A stretch of DNA of 64,000 bases from Catellatospora vulcania (GTDB lineage Bacteria; Actinomycetota; Actinomycetes; Mycobacteriales; Micromonosporaceae). Positions 9,114 to 17,799 of this stretch are shown in pieces. The DNA is taken from the NCBI RefSeq assembly GCF_009720385.1, contig NZ_WARX01000001.1:682001-746000 (forward strand), in the 5' to 3' direction. The position numbers and the translations under genes were made by a program. The notes below the pieces were generated by a model, which searched no databases, was not told the DNA's origin, and was given only the letters and a program-made list of their open reading frames with translations. The first letter of the stretch is position 1, and the number at the start of each line of letters is the position of its first letter.

Positions 9114-10364
9114 ATGGCCGTCCACGACGACCGTCCGCATCTGCTGATGGTCCGCACCGGCAAACGCGAGTTCCGGGAATACCTGCTGCGCTCGCTGGCC
9201 CCGGCGTACCGGGTGCACCTGTTCACCGGGGTCGCGCCCGGCTGGGAGCTGGAATACGTCGCCGGCGCCACGGAACTGGGCAGCCTGCTCGACGTGAAGG
9301 CGATGGCCGAGGCCGCCCGCCGGTTGCCGGACGGCCCGGTCGCGGGCGTGTTCACCTGGGACGAGGCGCGCACGCTGCAGACCGCCGAGCTGGCCCTGGC
9401 CCTGGGGCTGCCTGGCGACCCCGCGGTGACCGCCCGCTGCCGCGACAAGCTGCTGACCCGCCGGGCCCTGGCCGCGGCCGGCGTCGCCCAGCCCGCGTCG
9501 GTGCCGGTGGGCTCGCTGTCGCAGGCCTTCGCCGAGGCCGCCCGGATCGGCTACCCGGTGATCCTCAAGCCGAGCGACCTGGCGCTCAGCGTCGGAGTGA
9601 TCAAAGTGGCCGGGCCCGAGGAGCTGGCCGCGGCGTACGAGTTCACCAGCGCGGTGCGCCACGGCGCGTTGCCCGACTGGCGACCGCAGGTGCTGCTGGA
9701 GGAGTACGTCGACGGCGAGGAGATCAGCGTCGACGCGGCGGTGCACCACGGCGAGGTGACTCCGCTGTGCCTGGCCCGCAAGGAGATCGGGCACCCGCCG
9801 TACTGCATCGAGATCGGACACTACGTGCACGGCGACGACCCGCTGCTGCACGATCCGCAGCTGCTGCGGCTGCTGCAGGACGCGCACACCGCGCTCGGCT
9901 TCCGCGACGGGGTCACCCACACCGAGATCAAGCTGTCCTCGCGCGGGCCGCGGATCATCGAGGTGAACGGGCGGCTCGGCGGCGACATGATCCCGTACCT
10001 GGGGCTGCGCGCCACCGGCGTGGACGTGGCACTGGCCGCCGCCGCGGTGGCCTGCGGGCGTCCCCCGGTCGCGGTGCCCGATCGCAAACTGGTGGCGGGG
10101 GTGCGCTTCTTCTACCCGGCGCAGCCCGACACCGTCATCGAGACGCTGGCGTTCGACCGGGCCGGGCTCCCGGCCGCGGTGGACGAGCTGGCGCTGCTGG
10201 CCGATCCCGGCGACCGGCGCTCGCCGCCGCCGCAGGGCACCGTCAACGGGCGGGTCGCGTACGCCACCGCGGTGGGCGCGACGCAGCGCGAGTGCGAACG
10301 CGCCCTCGACGCCGCGGGCGCCGCTCTGCGTGTCAACGGCGAGCGGCCGGCCGACCACGGCTGA
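9114..10364 (+). CDS. ATP-grasp ligase, carboxylate-amine type
   Basis: 416-residue cytoplasmic ATP-grasp enzyme of the carnosine-synthase/BL00235-like group, which joins a carboxylate to an amine through an acylphosphate. The start at ATG 9114 has GAGAGGAAG upstream. Visible blocks: YPVILKPSDLALSVGV (ATP-binding lysine), VLLEEYVDGEEISVDAAV (hinge glutamates), HTEIKLSSRGPRIIEVNGRLGG (Mg-binding Glu and Asn) and the C-terminal VRFFYPAQ region. The preceding 90 residues are the usual pre-ATP-grasp domain. It converges on a sulfotransferase gene and has no other biosynthetic neighbour, so its product, possibly a dipeptide or modified amino acid, is unknown. Confidence 0.87.
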   Translation: MAVHDDRPHLLMVRTGKREFREYLLRSLAPAYRVHLFTGVAPGWELEYVAGATELGSLLDVKAMAEAARRLPDGPVAGVFTWDEARTLQTAELALALGLPGDPAVTARCRDKLLTRRALAAAGVAQPASVPVGSLSQAFAEAARIGYPVILKPSDLALSVGVIKVAGPEELAAAYEFTSAVRHGALPDWRPQVLLEEYVDGEEISVDAAVHHGEVTPLCLARKEIGHPPYCIEIGHYVHGDDPLLHDPQLLRLLQDAHTALGFRDGVTHTEIKLSSRGPRIIEVNGRLGGDMIPYLGLRATGVDVALAAAAVACGRPPVAVPDRKLVAGVRFFYPAQPDTVIETLAFDRAGLPAAVDELALLADPGDRRSPPPQGTVNGRVAYATAVGATQRECERALDAAGAALRVNGERPADHG

Positions 10365-10373
10365 CCGCGGGGA

Positions 10374-10410
10374 CGGACCCGGCGTGCGCGAAGTCGGGCA
10401 CGCCGGTCCG
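10374..10410. terminator. Bidirectional terminator-like hairpin
   Basis: CGGACCCGGCGTGC pairs with GCACGCCGGTCCG across a 10-base loop with one bulged base, in the 60-bp gap between the convergent ATP-grasp and sulfotransferase genes. No T-tract; position and strength suggest a shared transcription barrier. Confidence 0.55.
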
Positions 10411-10424
10411 GCCCCGGGCCGGGT

Positions 10425-11324
10425 TCACCAGTCGTAGCCGAGGCGCTCCACGAGGTCGCCGTAGCGGGCCCGGAACGCCGTGAGGTGCTCGGCTGCCAGA
10501 TGGTTGCGCCAGTCGCCGGCGACCCCGCGGCGGTAGTGGCTGTGCACGTCCTCCTGGCCACGCTCGCGGCCCTTGGCCAGTCGGCTGAACGAGAACCGCT
10601 CGCACGCGCTGGTCACGTACGCGCCGGGCAACCGGTGCAGCGGCAGCCGGGGCAGCACCATCCGGGGATATTTCAGCGTGCGGGGAGTGCCCCGGCGGGC
10701 GGCGAGGTTCCAGCGCACCGCGGCCATGCGCGCCTGCTCCGGGCCCGAACCGTCGGGGGTGAGCAGCTCCAGGTGGCCGAGGATGGCGGTCCAGGACTTC
10801 ACCGGGTCGACGATGGCGTCCTCCATGCGCACCTCCAGCATCCCGGGGCGGGCGTAGTCCCACTGCGCCATCGGGTCCAGGAACATGCCGCTGAACTCCA
10901 CCTCGGCCAGCAGGCCGCCGGCCTCGTCGAGGGCGCGCAGGTTGCGCCGGTGTGCCACCAGCTCCGGCCAGGGCACCCCGCCCACCACCTCCGGGTGGCT
11001 GTTGAGGTGGCTGAAGTAGCCGGAGACCACGATGTCGCGCGGGTCGCGGATGAGGTGGAACGCCCGGTTCTCTGGCAGCGTGTCCACCCATTCCGGCTTG
11101 GCGTTCGTCATGATCAGAAGGTCGGGGCGAGTGGCACGCACGTAGTCGCCGAGGGTGTCGTAGGGCGCCCACTGGTCCGGCACGTGGATCGTGTCGACCT
11201 TGAGGTTCAGCGCGAACGCCGCCTCGTGCAGGATGGATCTGGCCCAGGTCGACGCTGATTTGTGGCGCGCGAAATACGCACGAAGCACCGGTTCACTCCT
11301 GACAAAAGTCCTGATGAGACGCAT
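10425..11324 (-). CDS. PAPS-dependent sulfotransferase
   Basis: 299-residue cytosolic-type sulfotransferase that would move sulfate from PAPS to a hydroxyl or amine. The 5'-phosphosulfate loop reads HKSASTWARSIL near residue 21, where many members have PKSGTTW. The 3'-phosphate motif is FHLIRDPRDIVVSGYF, and the C-terminal adenosine loop is YRRGVAGDWRNHL. The RDPRD and GDWRN motifs make the fold call firm. The acceptor is unknown. AT-rich DNA upstream (11340-11370) probably holds its promoter and contains TGCGTTAAC, part of the palindrome found at the MarR promoter near 41706. Confidence 0.87.
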   Translation of the reverse strand: MRLIRTFVRSEPVLRAYFARHKSASTWARSILHEAAFALNLKVDTIHVPDQWAPYDTLGDYVRATRPDLLIMTNAKPEWVDTLPENRAFHLIRDPRDIVVSGYFSHLNSHPEVVGGVPWPELVAHRRNLRALDEAGGLLAEVEFSGMFLDPMAQWDYARPGMLEVRMEDAIVDPVKSWTAILGHLELLTPDGSGPEQARMAAVRWNLAARRGTPRTLKYPRMVLPRLPLHRLPGAYVTSACERFSFSRLAKGRERGQEDVHSHYRRGVAGDWRNHLAAEHLTAFRARYGDLVERLGYDW

Positions 11325-11410
11325 TGCCGACGCGGCTCTATAGCTGCGTTAACAATAAATACATCTATGCAGGAAGGGTCAGGGCTGTCAAGAACGTGAA
11401 GCTGCTTCAG

Positions 11411-11950
11411 TCAGCTCGACGGCAGGCCGGCGGCGGACAGGATCTTCTTGCGCTCCTTGGCGGTGAGCCGGTCCACGTACACGGTGCCGTCCAGATGGTC
11501 GGACTCGTGCTGCAGGCAGCGCGCGACCAGCCCGGCGCCCTCGATGCGCACCGGCGCGCCGTGCATGTCCACCCCGGTCACCACCGCCGTCACCGTGCGC
11601 GCCATGTCGCCGCGCTGGCCGGGCACCGACAGGCAGCCCTCCCCGGAGACCTCCAGCTCGCGCGGCGGCGCGGGCAGCTCCAGGACCGGGTTGACGACGT
11701 GGGCCACCACGTTCGGGCCGTCGCCTGCCGGGTCCGGGCAGTCCATCACGAACACGCGCAGGCCGACGCCGATCTGGTTGGCGGCCAGGCCCACGCCGTT
11801 GGCCGCGTACATGCTGGCGAACATGTCGGCGACGAGCTGGTGCAGTTCCGGCCCGAAGTCGGTGACGGGAGCCGTCGGCCGGTGCAGCACCGGCGTGCCG
11901 TACAGCGTGATGTCCCGGGCGATCCCGGCCCCGACGGCCCGCTCGCTCAT
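11411..11950 (-). CDS. def: Peptide deformylase
   Basis: Removes the formyl group from the N-terminal methionine of new proteins; 179 residues, metal dependent. All three family motifs are intact: GVGLAANQIG (residues 52-61), EGCLS (104-108, Cys is a metal ligand) and QHESDH (147-152, HExxH metal/catalytic site). The ATG at 11950 overlaps the stop of the upstream DUF3105 gene by four bases (ATGA), so the two are translationally coupled. The open frame continues upstream as an artefact of GC-rich DNA. This may be one of several deformylase copies. Confidence 0.95.
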   Translation of the reverse strand: MSERAVGAGIARDITLYGTPVLHRPTAPVTDFGPELHQLVADMFASMYAANGVGLAANQIGVGLRVFVMDCPDPAGDGPNVVAHVVNPVLELPAPPRELEVSGEGCLSVPGQRGDMARTVTAVVTGVDMHGAPVRIEGAGLVARCLQHESDHLDGTVYVDRLTAKERKKILSAAGLPSS

Positions 11951-12636
11951 GCCGCGGTCCCGGCGGGCGGCAGCTCCCCGGTCTCGCGGGTGCCGCCGGA
12001 GCAGGGCGCGCCGAACTCGGGCGCGGCGTTCTGGCGGGCTGCGTTGACGAAGAAGTCGATGCGCGGGTCCTCCGCGCTGTTCACCTTCAGCTGGTATCCC
12101 CACGCCTGCAGCGAGATCGGCGCATCCTGGCCGGGGAACGGGCTCAGCATCAGGTAGTCGCGCCCGGACACCTTCGCCGCCAGCGCCTGGACCTCGTCGC
12201 TGTCCAGGCCGGGCCGGTAGGTGATCCACACCGCGCCGTGCTCCAGGCTGTGCACGGCCCGCTCGCTGGCGATCGCCGTGTCGTAGACGGCGCCGGCGCA
12301 GTTCTGCCACGTGCCGTTGTGCTGCCCGCCGACCGGCGGCTGCTGCGGATAGACCACCGCACCCGGCGCGTGGTCCTGGCTCAGCGTGCCCTCGGCCAGG
12401 TAGTTGCGCACCCCGTCGATCGCGGCGAGCTGCTGCTGCCAGGTCCCGGTGGGCGCCGTCGCGACCTGGTCGCCCGGCTTCACACTCCCGGCCCGCAGGT
12501 AGTAGAAGAGCGCGCCGCCCACGCCCAGGCAGCAGCAGAGCAGCACCGCCAGGCCACCCGCGATCCACACCCACACGGGCACCGCCGACCTGCGCGGCGG
12601 GCTCGGGTTCGGGTGCGGGTTCGTGTAATCCACCAT
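11947..12636 (-). CDS. DUF3105 membrane-anchored protein
   Basis: 229 residues with a Pro-rich cytoplasmic start, one membrane segment (residues about 20-47, with a CCC cluster) and an exterior DUF3105 domain. Family marks are PPVGGQHNGTWQNC near residue 100 and ERAVHSLEHGAVWITY near residue 126. The conserved His, Cys and Glu residues look like a metal site, but no activity is established. It is the first gene of a two-gene unit with def through an ATGA overlap. Confidence 0.85.
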   Translation of the reverse strand: MVDYTNPHPNPSPPRRSAVPVWVWIAGGLAVLLCCCLGVGGALFYYLRAGSVKPGDQVATAPTGTWQQQLAAIDGVRNYLAEGTLSQDHAPGAVVYPQQPPVGGQHNGTWQNCAGAVYDTAIASERAVHSLEHGAVWITYRPGLDSDEVQALAAKVSGRDYLMLSPFPGQDAPISLQAWGYQLKVNSAEDPRIDFFVNAARQNAAPEFGAPCSGGTRETGELPPAGTAA

Positions 12637-12733
12637 GGCGCGGCCTCCCCAGGAACTCGACTCGCCGCGGTGATCCTATCGACGCCCACCCCCGAGTCGA
12701 CACCCCGCATCCACCCCGTCACCCCCCCGACCC

Positions 12734-12782
12734 GAAGGAAGGGCACCTTCTTATCGCGATAGGTAGTGGAAGGGCACCTTCC
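12734..12782. repeat. GGAAGGGCACCTTC-family element, copy b
   Basis: Two copies of GGAAGGGCACCTTC in the same orientation, 17-18 bases apart, in the spacer between the starts side of the DUF3105 gene and the stop of the acylphosphatase gene. It lies 3' of acylphosphatase, so a terminator role fits. Confidence 0.7.
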
Positions 12783-12832
12783 CAACCTCGCGGAGCGGGG
12801 CGGGCGGGTGGGAGCGGGTGGCGTGGGGCCGC

Positions 12833-13108
12833 TCAGGCGGTGGGACGGATGCCGAAGCCGGACAGGCCCTCCGGGGTCTCCTCGAAGACCGCGACGCCGT
12901 CGACGATCGCCAGCTCGGGGCCGTGCCGGGTCCAGGCCACGAGGCGGTCGACGCCGTCGGGCGTGCCCTCGAAGACCGCCTCCACCGTATGGTCGGGGCG
13001 ATTGCGCACCCACCCGGCCACACCGGCGGCCTGCGCCTGCTGGCGGCAGCTGTCGCGGTAGTAGACGCCCTGTACCTCGCCGGAGATCACAACGCGCCTG
13101 CGGATCAT
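12833..13108 (-). CDS. acyP: Acylphosphatase
   Basis: 91-residue acylphosphatase that hydrolyses carboxyl-phosphate anhydrides. The signature VVISGEVQGVYYRDSCRQQA holds the catalytic Arg22-equivalent and phosphate loop, and GWVRNRPDHTVEAVFEG holds the catalytic Asn. Length is normal. It is divergent from polX with only 23 bp between the starts, so the promoters overlap the coding ends or each other. Confidence 0.93.
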   Translation of the reverse strand: MIRRRVVISGEVQGVYYRDSCRQQAQAAGVAGWVRNRPDHTVEAVFEGTPDGVDRLVAWTRHGPELAIVDGVAVFEETPEGLSGFGIRPTA

Positions 13109-13131
13109 GCGTCAACCGTAGACTGGACGGC

Positions 13132-14859
13132 ATGGCCCGGCCAAACGAGGTCGTCGCGGCGGCACTGCAGGAGTACGCCGATCTCATCGCGATCACCGGC
13201 GGTGACGCCTTCCGGGCCCGCACCTACGAGAAGGCCGCCCGCGGGGTCGCCGGTCACGCCGCCGACGTGGCGACGCTCGACCTGAAAGGTCTGGAGCAGA
13301 TCCCCGGCGTCGGCAAGTCCACCGCCGAGAAGATCGTCGAGTACCTGGCCACCGGCCGGATGGCGGTGCTGGAACAGCTGCGGGCCAAGGTGCCCGCCGG
13401 GGTGCGCGAGCTGATGGCGATCCCCGGCCTCGGCCCGGCCAAGGCCATGGCCCTGCACCGTGAGCTGGGCATCTCCTCGATCGATGAGCTGGTGCACGCG
13501 ATCGGGGAGGGGCGGCTGTCCGGGTTGCGCGGCTTCGGCGCGAAGACCGCGGCCAACATCCTGCACGGCATCGACGTGCTGCGGCACAGCGGCGGCCGGG
13601 TGCTGGTCTCCGCGGCGCTGGAGGTCGCCGACGAGGTCATCGCCGCGCTGTCGGCGCTGCCCGGCTGCGAGAAGTGCACGTACGCCGGGTCGCTGCGGCG
13701 CGGCCGGGACAGCATCGGCGACGTCGACATCCTGGTCGCCTCCCGCGAGTCGAAGCCGATCATGGCGGCGTTCGCGGAGCTGCCGCTGGTCGGCGAGGTC
13801 ATCGCGGGCGGCCCGGCGAAGACGTCGATCCGCACCACCGGCGGGCTCCAGGTCGACCTGCGGGTCGTGCCGCCGGAGTCGTGGGGGGCTGCCCTGCAGT
13901 ACTTCACCGGCTCCAAAGAGCACAACATCCGGGTACGCGAGATCGCGGTGCGCAAGGGGCTGAAGCTGTCCGAGTACGGGCTGTTCCGCGCCGAGGACGA
14001 CACGCTGCTCGTGTCGGAGACCGAGGAGGAGGTGTACGAGCGGCTCGGCCTGCCCTGGATCGCGCCCACCCTGCGCGAGGACCGCGGCGAGGTCGCCGCC
14101 GCCCGCAACGGCGCCCTGCCGGACCTGGTCACCGAAGCCGACATCCGCGGCGACCTGCACACCCACACCGATCTCACCGACGGCGTGTCCACCCTGGAGG
14201 AGATGCTGGCCGCCGCGCGGGCCCACGGCTACCGCTACTACGCGGTCACCGACCACGCCAAGGACATGCCGATGCAGCGGATGACCGACGCGAAGATGCT
14301 CGCCCAGCGCAAGAAGCTGCGGGCGCTGGCCGAGGGCGGCAAGATGGCGCTGCTGCACGGCAGCGAGCTGAACATCGACCCGGACGGCGGGGTGGACTGG
14401 GACGCGGACTTCCTGGCCGGGTTCGACATCTGCGTCGCTTCGGTCCACTCGCACTTCACGCAGACTCCGGCGGAGCTGACGAACCGGTTCGTGAAGGCGT
14501 GCGAGAACCCGTACGTCAACATCATCGGGCATCCGACCACGCGGCTGATCGGGCGGCGCAAACCGGTCGAGCCGGACTGGGACGCGGTGTTCGACGCGGC
14601 CGCCGCGACCGGGACCGCGATGGAGGTGAACGCGTTCCCGGACCGGCTCGACCTGCCCGATGAGCTGATCATGCGGGCGCGCGAGCGCGGGGTGAAGTTC
14701 GCGATCAACACGGACGCGCACTCGACCGTCCACCTGGATCTGCTGCGCTTCGGTATCGGCATAGCGCAGCGTGGCTGGCTGACTCCCGCCGACGTGATCA
14801 ACACGTGGACGCTGACCAAGTTGAACAAATTCGTCGCGGCCAAGCGCCGCGGGGCGTGA
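13132..14859 (+). CDS. polX: DNA polymerase/3'-5' exonuclease PolX
   Basis: 575-residue bacterial family X polymerase for gap-filling repair. Order: N-terminal 8-kDa-like region with helix-hairpin-helix motifs (LEQIPGVGKSTAEKI, MAIPGLGPAKAMALHRELG), palm with catalytic Asp197 and Asp199 (SIGDVDILV) and Asp242 (LQVDLRVV), then a PHP exonuclease domain from about residue 340 (DLHTHTDLTDG, VTDHA, SVHSHF, IIGHPTTR, INTDAH). All metal-binding residues of both domains that I can recognise are present, so both activities are expected. The ATG follows a short spacer with a weak ribosome site. It is divergent from acyP. Confidence 0.94.
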   Translation: MARPNEVVAAALQEYADLIAITGGDAFRARTYEKAARGVAGHAADVATLDLKGLEQIPGVGKSTAEKIVEYLATGRMAVLEQLRAKVPAGVRELMAIPGLGPAKAMALHRELGISSIDELVHAIGEGRLSGLRGFGAKTAANILHGIDVLRHSGGRVLVSAALEVADEVIAALSALPGCEKCTYAGSLRRGRDSIGDVDILVASRESKPIMAAFAELPLVGEVIAGGPAKTSIRTTGGLQVDLRVVPPESWGAALQYFTGSKEHNIRVREIAVRKGLKLSEYGLFRAEDDTLLVSETEEEVYERLGLPWIAPTLREDRGEVAAARNGALPDLVTEADIRGDLHTHTDLTDGVSTLEEMLAAARAHGYRYYAVTDHAKDMPMQRMTDAKMLAQRKKLRALAEGGKMALLHGSELNIDPDGGVDWDADFLAGFDICVASVHSHFTQTPAELTNRFVKACENPYVNIIGHPTTRLIGRRKPVEPDWDAVFDAAAATGTAMEVNAFPDRLDLPDELIMRARERGVKFAINTDAHSTVHLDLLRFGIGIAQRGWLTPADVINTWTLTKLNKFVAAKRRGA

Positions 14860-14897
14860 ACCGCCGGGCACGGGCACGGGTGCGGCCCCGCTTTCTC

Positions 14898-14962
14898 ATA
14901 GACGTTGGCCTATCTGAATGGGTTCGATCTACAAATTGTCATCCAGATAGGCCAACGTCTAT
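14898..14962. repeat. 65-bp palindromic element R2, copy 1
   Basis: ATAGACGTTGGCCTATCTG at one end and its exact reverse complement at the other, with a 27-base centre, lying between the convergent ends of polX and the dienelactone hydrolase gene. A second 65-bp copy at 29898 is in the opposite orientation, judged from the asymmetric centre (AATTTG-AGATC). Location suggests a bidirectional terminator. Confidence 0.85.
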
Positions 14963-14994
14963 GGCGAGCCGGGCCGGCGAGCGCGGTGGGGTGG

Positions 14995-15894
14995 TCAGGT
15001 CAGGTATTGGGTGAACCAGTCGGTGAGTTTGGCCCAGGCCTGGGCGGCGGCGGGGGCGTTGTAGCGCTGGCCGGTGTCGTTGAAGAAGGCGTGGTTGACG
15101 TCGGGGTAGGTGACGATCTCGAAGGTCAGGCCCGCTTTGCTCAGGGCGTCGCGGGCGGCGTCGCGGGTGGCGTTGACCCGGTCGTCGAGCTGGGCGTACA
15201 CGCCGAGCACAGCCGCGTCGGGGGAGCCGGAAACCGACGCGCCTGCGGGGAACGGGCCGTAGAACGGCACCGCCGCGCGCAGCCGTGGTTCGCCCGCGGC
15301 CAGCAGGGACCAGACCATGCCGCCACCGAAGCAGAAGCCCATCGCGCCGACGGTGTGGCCCGGGTTGCGCCGCAGCAGCTCGTCGACGCCTGCCTTCAGG
15401 TCGGCGATGAACCGCGGCGGCGGGGCGGCGTTGAGGGCGGCGGTGGCCTGGGCCGGGTCGGCGAACGTGGCCGTGCCGCCCTCCTCGGACAGCAGGTCGA
15501 TCGCGAGAGCGGACCAGCCCGCGGCGGCCAACCGCCCGGCGATCGAGGCGATGTGGTCGGTCAGGCCCTTGTTCTCGTGGACGACCAGCACCGAGCCCTT
15601 GGGGGTGGCCGCGGCGGCCCAACGCCCCTGCAGTTGCCCGTTCGGGCCGGGGAACGTGATGGGTTCGGTGGGCAGCGGGCTCGGGCCGGCCGGGCCCGTC
15701 ACCGCGGGCGTCGGTGCGGTCTGTGGGGTCGTGGTGGTGTCGCGCTGGGCTTCGCACGCGGCCAGCAGCGGGACGGCCACGGCGGCGCCGACGCCGAGCA
15801 GGCCCAGTCGGCGCAGCGCCTCGCGACGGGAGATCAGGCCGTCGGCGTAGTCGACGACGACCTCGCTCGACAGGTATTCGCCCAACTCAGACAT
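14995..15894 (-). CDS. Exported dienelactone hydrolase-family protein
   Basis: 299-residue alpha/beta hydrolase of the dienelactone hydrolase family. The start has a twin-arginine stretch (SRREALRRLGLLGV, residues 22-35) and ends in a lipobox (PLLAAC, Cys47), so it is likely a Tat-exported lipoprotein, uncommon for a family that is mostly cytoplasmic. The nucleophile motif is GFCFGGG with Cys188; the Asp (LDDRVNA) and His (VNHAFF) of the triad follow. The glutamate that activates the cysteine in classical enzymes corresponds to HENKG near residue 106. Substrate unknown. Confidence 0.85.
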   Translation of the reverse strand: MSELGEYLSSEVVVDYADGLISRREALRRLGLLGVGAAVAVPLLAACEAQRDTTTTPQTAPTPAVTGPAGPSPLPTEPITFPGPNGQLQGRWAAAATPKGSVLVVHENKGLTDHIASIAGRLAAAGWSALAIDLLSEEGGTATFADPAQATAALNAAPPPRFIADLKAGVDELLRRNPGHTVGAMGFCFGGGMVWSLLAAGEPRLRAAVPFYGPFPAGASVSGSPDAAVLGVYAQLDDRVNATRDAARDALSKAGLTFEIVTYPDVNHAFFNDTGQRYNAPAAAQAWAKLTDWFTQYLT

Positions 15895-15950
15895 GTCTCA
15901 TTCATACCCCTTCAACCGGACGGTGTTGCGGGCCGGTGGGTGTCTGCGGG

Positions 15951-17027
15951 TCAGTGTTCGTCGAGGCTGCCCACGATGCGCTGCTGCCACATGGCGTGAT
16001 GGAGCACGGGTGGGTCGAAGCGCGGGCCCGGCGCCGGCGGCAGGAGCGCGGGGCCGCCGTGGAGGGTGAGTTCGCGACGGCCGACCGCCCAGGCGGTGAC
16101 CGGGTCGAACAGGATCTCGAAGGCGCTGTCGCCGTCGGTGTGGCGTACGGAGATCAGCCGGGTGCCGTCGACCGTCACCTCGCCCACGGTCAGGCCGTCC
16201 ATGCCCTGGAATGCGCGCAGCAGGCCGGCGCGCAGCCGTCGGGGCAGCAGGATGTCGCAGGCCTGGTAGAAGTGCGTCATCGCGTACCAGAAGTCGTGGT
16301 CCCGGCTCGGATTGCCGCGGACGGGGGCGCGTAGCAGGTCCAGCAGGGCCGCGGGATCGTCGGCCGGCAGGTCCGCGAGCCACCCGGTGGTGGGGTACAC
16401 CAGACTCGGGCCCTGTTCGCGCAGGTAGGTACGTTGCTTTTGGGGATCGACGGCGGTCGTGCCGGGGTCTTCCGCGTCGAAGCTGCCCATGGAGTTGGTG
16501 ATCTTGACTGCGATCAGGCCGTCCGGTTCGAGCCACAGCTCGCGGCCGAGATAGTCCATCCGCACGGTCCGCGCACTGGCGTCGTCGGAGTGGGCGGCCC
16601 AGCCGTCGAGGCGCACATGGACGAACTGACCTGGCGCGACGGTCACGGTGTCGGCGCGTTCGGCGGTGCGGGCCAGCTCCGCCAGGGCCGCCTTCGCCTC
16701 GGGGGTGGTACGCGGCCGGCGGGGATCGGCGCCGCGCTCGGACGGCAGCGGCTGATGGGAGGCCTTGATCTCGGCGATGTCGGGTGCGGCGGAGTCGCTC
16801 GCACCGGTGCCGCCGTGGACGGCGACGCCGAGCGCGACGGCGGCCACCGCCAGTCCGGCCGCGGCGGGGACGAGTCGGCGGGCCGTCCAGCGCGGGGAAC
16901 GGGTCCGGGCGGTGGTGTGCCGGGCGTTGAGCAGGCGCCAGGTGCGGGAGACGGACTCGTCGGACGGTTCGGGCGAGCCCGGCGGCAGGTCGCGTACCGC
17001 CGTGAGGTCGGCGTCGGTGCGGGTCAT
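15951..17027 (-). CDS. Membrane protein of the CU044_5270 type, partner of the ECF sigma factor
   Basis: 358 residues: about 65 cytoplasmic residues, one membrane segment (about 66-88) and a large exterior domain. In actinobacteria this kind of protein, often annotated CU044_5270 family, is regularly the second gene after an ECF sigma factor. The ATG at 17027 overlaps the sigma stop by four bases (ATGA). This arrangement suggests an anti-sigma or signal-sensing role, but no ZAS zinc motif is seen. The apparent long frame upstream of 17027 is only GC-rich read-through. Confidence 0.72.
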   Translation of the reverse strand: MTRTDADLTAVRDLPPGSPEPSDESVSRTWRLLNARHTTARTRSPRWTARRLVPAAAGLAVAAVALGVAVHGGTGASDSAAPDIAEIKASHQPLPSERGADPRRPRTTPEAKAALAELARTAERADTVTVAPGQFVHVRLDGWAAHSDDASARTVRMDYLGRELWLEPDGLIAVKITNSMGSFDAEDPGTTAVDPQKQRTYLREQGPSLVYPTTGWLADLPADDPAALLDLLRAPVRGNPSRDHDFWYAMTHFYQACDILLPRRLRAGLLRAFQGMDGLTVGEVTVDGTRLISVRHTDGDSAFEILFDPVTAWAVGRRELTLHGGPALLPPAPGPRFDPPVLHHAMWQQRIVGSLDEH

Positions 17028-17605
17028 CGGGAACCTCCGGTGGCGGCGAGCGCAGACTTGATCTTCGTGCGGGCGCGGTGCAGGGCCGACTGCACGGAGC
17101 CGACCGGGATGCCGAGCGCGTGGGCGATCTCGGCGTACTCCAGCTCCGCGACGGCGAACAGCAGCAGCACCTCGCGCTGGCGGCGCGGGAGTCTGGCCAG
17201 GGTGCTCGCGACGCGGGCCACGGTGCGCTGCGCGTCGACCCGATCCGCGGAGCGGGCGTCCGGCGCGACCTCGTCGGCGGCGTGGGACTGCGCCGCGGCG
17301 ACGGCGCGCAGCGCGCGGACCTCGGTGCGGCGGTGGCGGCGCAGCAGGTTGCCGCAGATGCCGTACAGCCAGGGCAGCATCGCGCCCCGGGTGCCGTCGT
17401 AGCGGTGGCGCTGCTCGTACGCGATGAGGAAGGTCTGTGCCACGACGTCCTCGGCGACCTGCTCGCCGACGCGCTGACCGGCGTAACGCAGCAGGTCGCG
17501 GGCGTACGCGTCGAACATCGCGCCGAGGTCGGCAGGGTCCGGCGGCCCGCCGGGGGCCGGTGGGTCGGCTCCGGCCGGAGGGTCGTGCTGGGTCGTCACG
17601 GTCAT
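17024..17605 (-). CDS. ECF-family RNA polymerase sigma factor
   Basis: 193-residue extracytoplasmic-function sigma factor. Region 2 runs from LGAMFDAYARDLLRYAGQ to PWLYGICGNLLRRHRR (-10 recognition) and region 4 from LPRRQREVLLLFAVAELEYAEIA to SVQSALHRARTKIKSAL (-35 recognition); a short linker replaces region 3. I chose ATG 17605 over upstream in-frame starts because it gives the normal length. It is translationally coupled to the membrane protein gene behind it. ECF operons usually autoregulate; no promoter was identified. Confidence 0.9.
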   Translation of the reverse strand: MTVTTQHDPPAGADPPAPGGPPDPADLGAMFDAYARDLLRYAGQRVGEQVAEDVVAQTFLIAYEQRHRYDGTRGAMLPWLYGICGNLLRRHRRTEVRALRAVAAAQSHAADEVAPDARSADRVDAQRTVARVASTLARLPRRQREVLLLFAVAELEYAEIAHALGIPVGSVQSALHRARTKIKSALAATGGSR

Positions 17606-17799
17606 GCCAGTACTTGCCCGCAGGCGCCGCCCATGTTCCCGGCTCCTTTCGCCCGTCAGGCCGGCAGGTCGTCCCGGCCTGCGCGGGCCGGACGCCGAGG
17701 GTACGGATCCGCGCCGGTCCATGCCGCCCCGGCCCGATTCCCGGACGACTGCCGCGTTTTCGTGGACCGGCGGCACGTCGATGCGAGAGGCTGGACGGC

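Noticed and set aside
11411-12703. A 430-codon frame suggesting a fusion to peptide deformylase
   Set aside because: Upstream part is out-of-frame translation of the DUF3105 gene; the deformylase start at 11950 with ATGA overlap explains the arrangement.
12766-13131. N-terminal extension of PolX
   Set aside because: It is antisense to acylphosphatase and Arg/Pro-rich; the family start fits ATG 13132.
14905-14970. Short peptide MAYLNGFDLQI-like encoded in both R2 copies
   Set aside because: The peptide similarity follows from the conserved DNA; changed codons are mostly non-synonymous, so it does not look like a conserved coding sequence.
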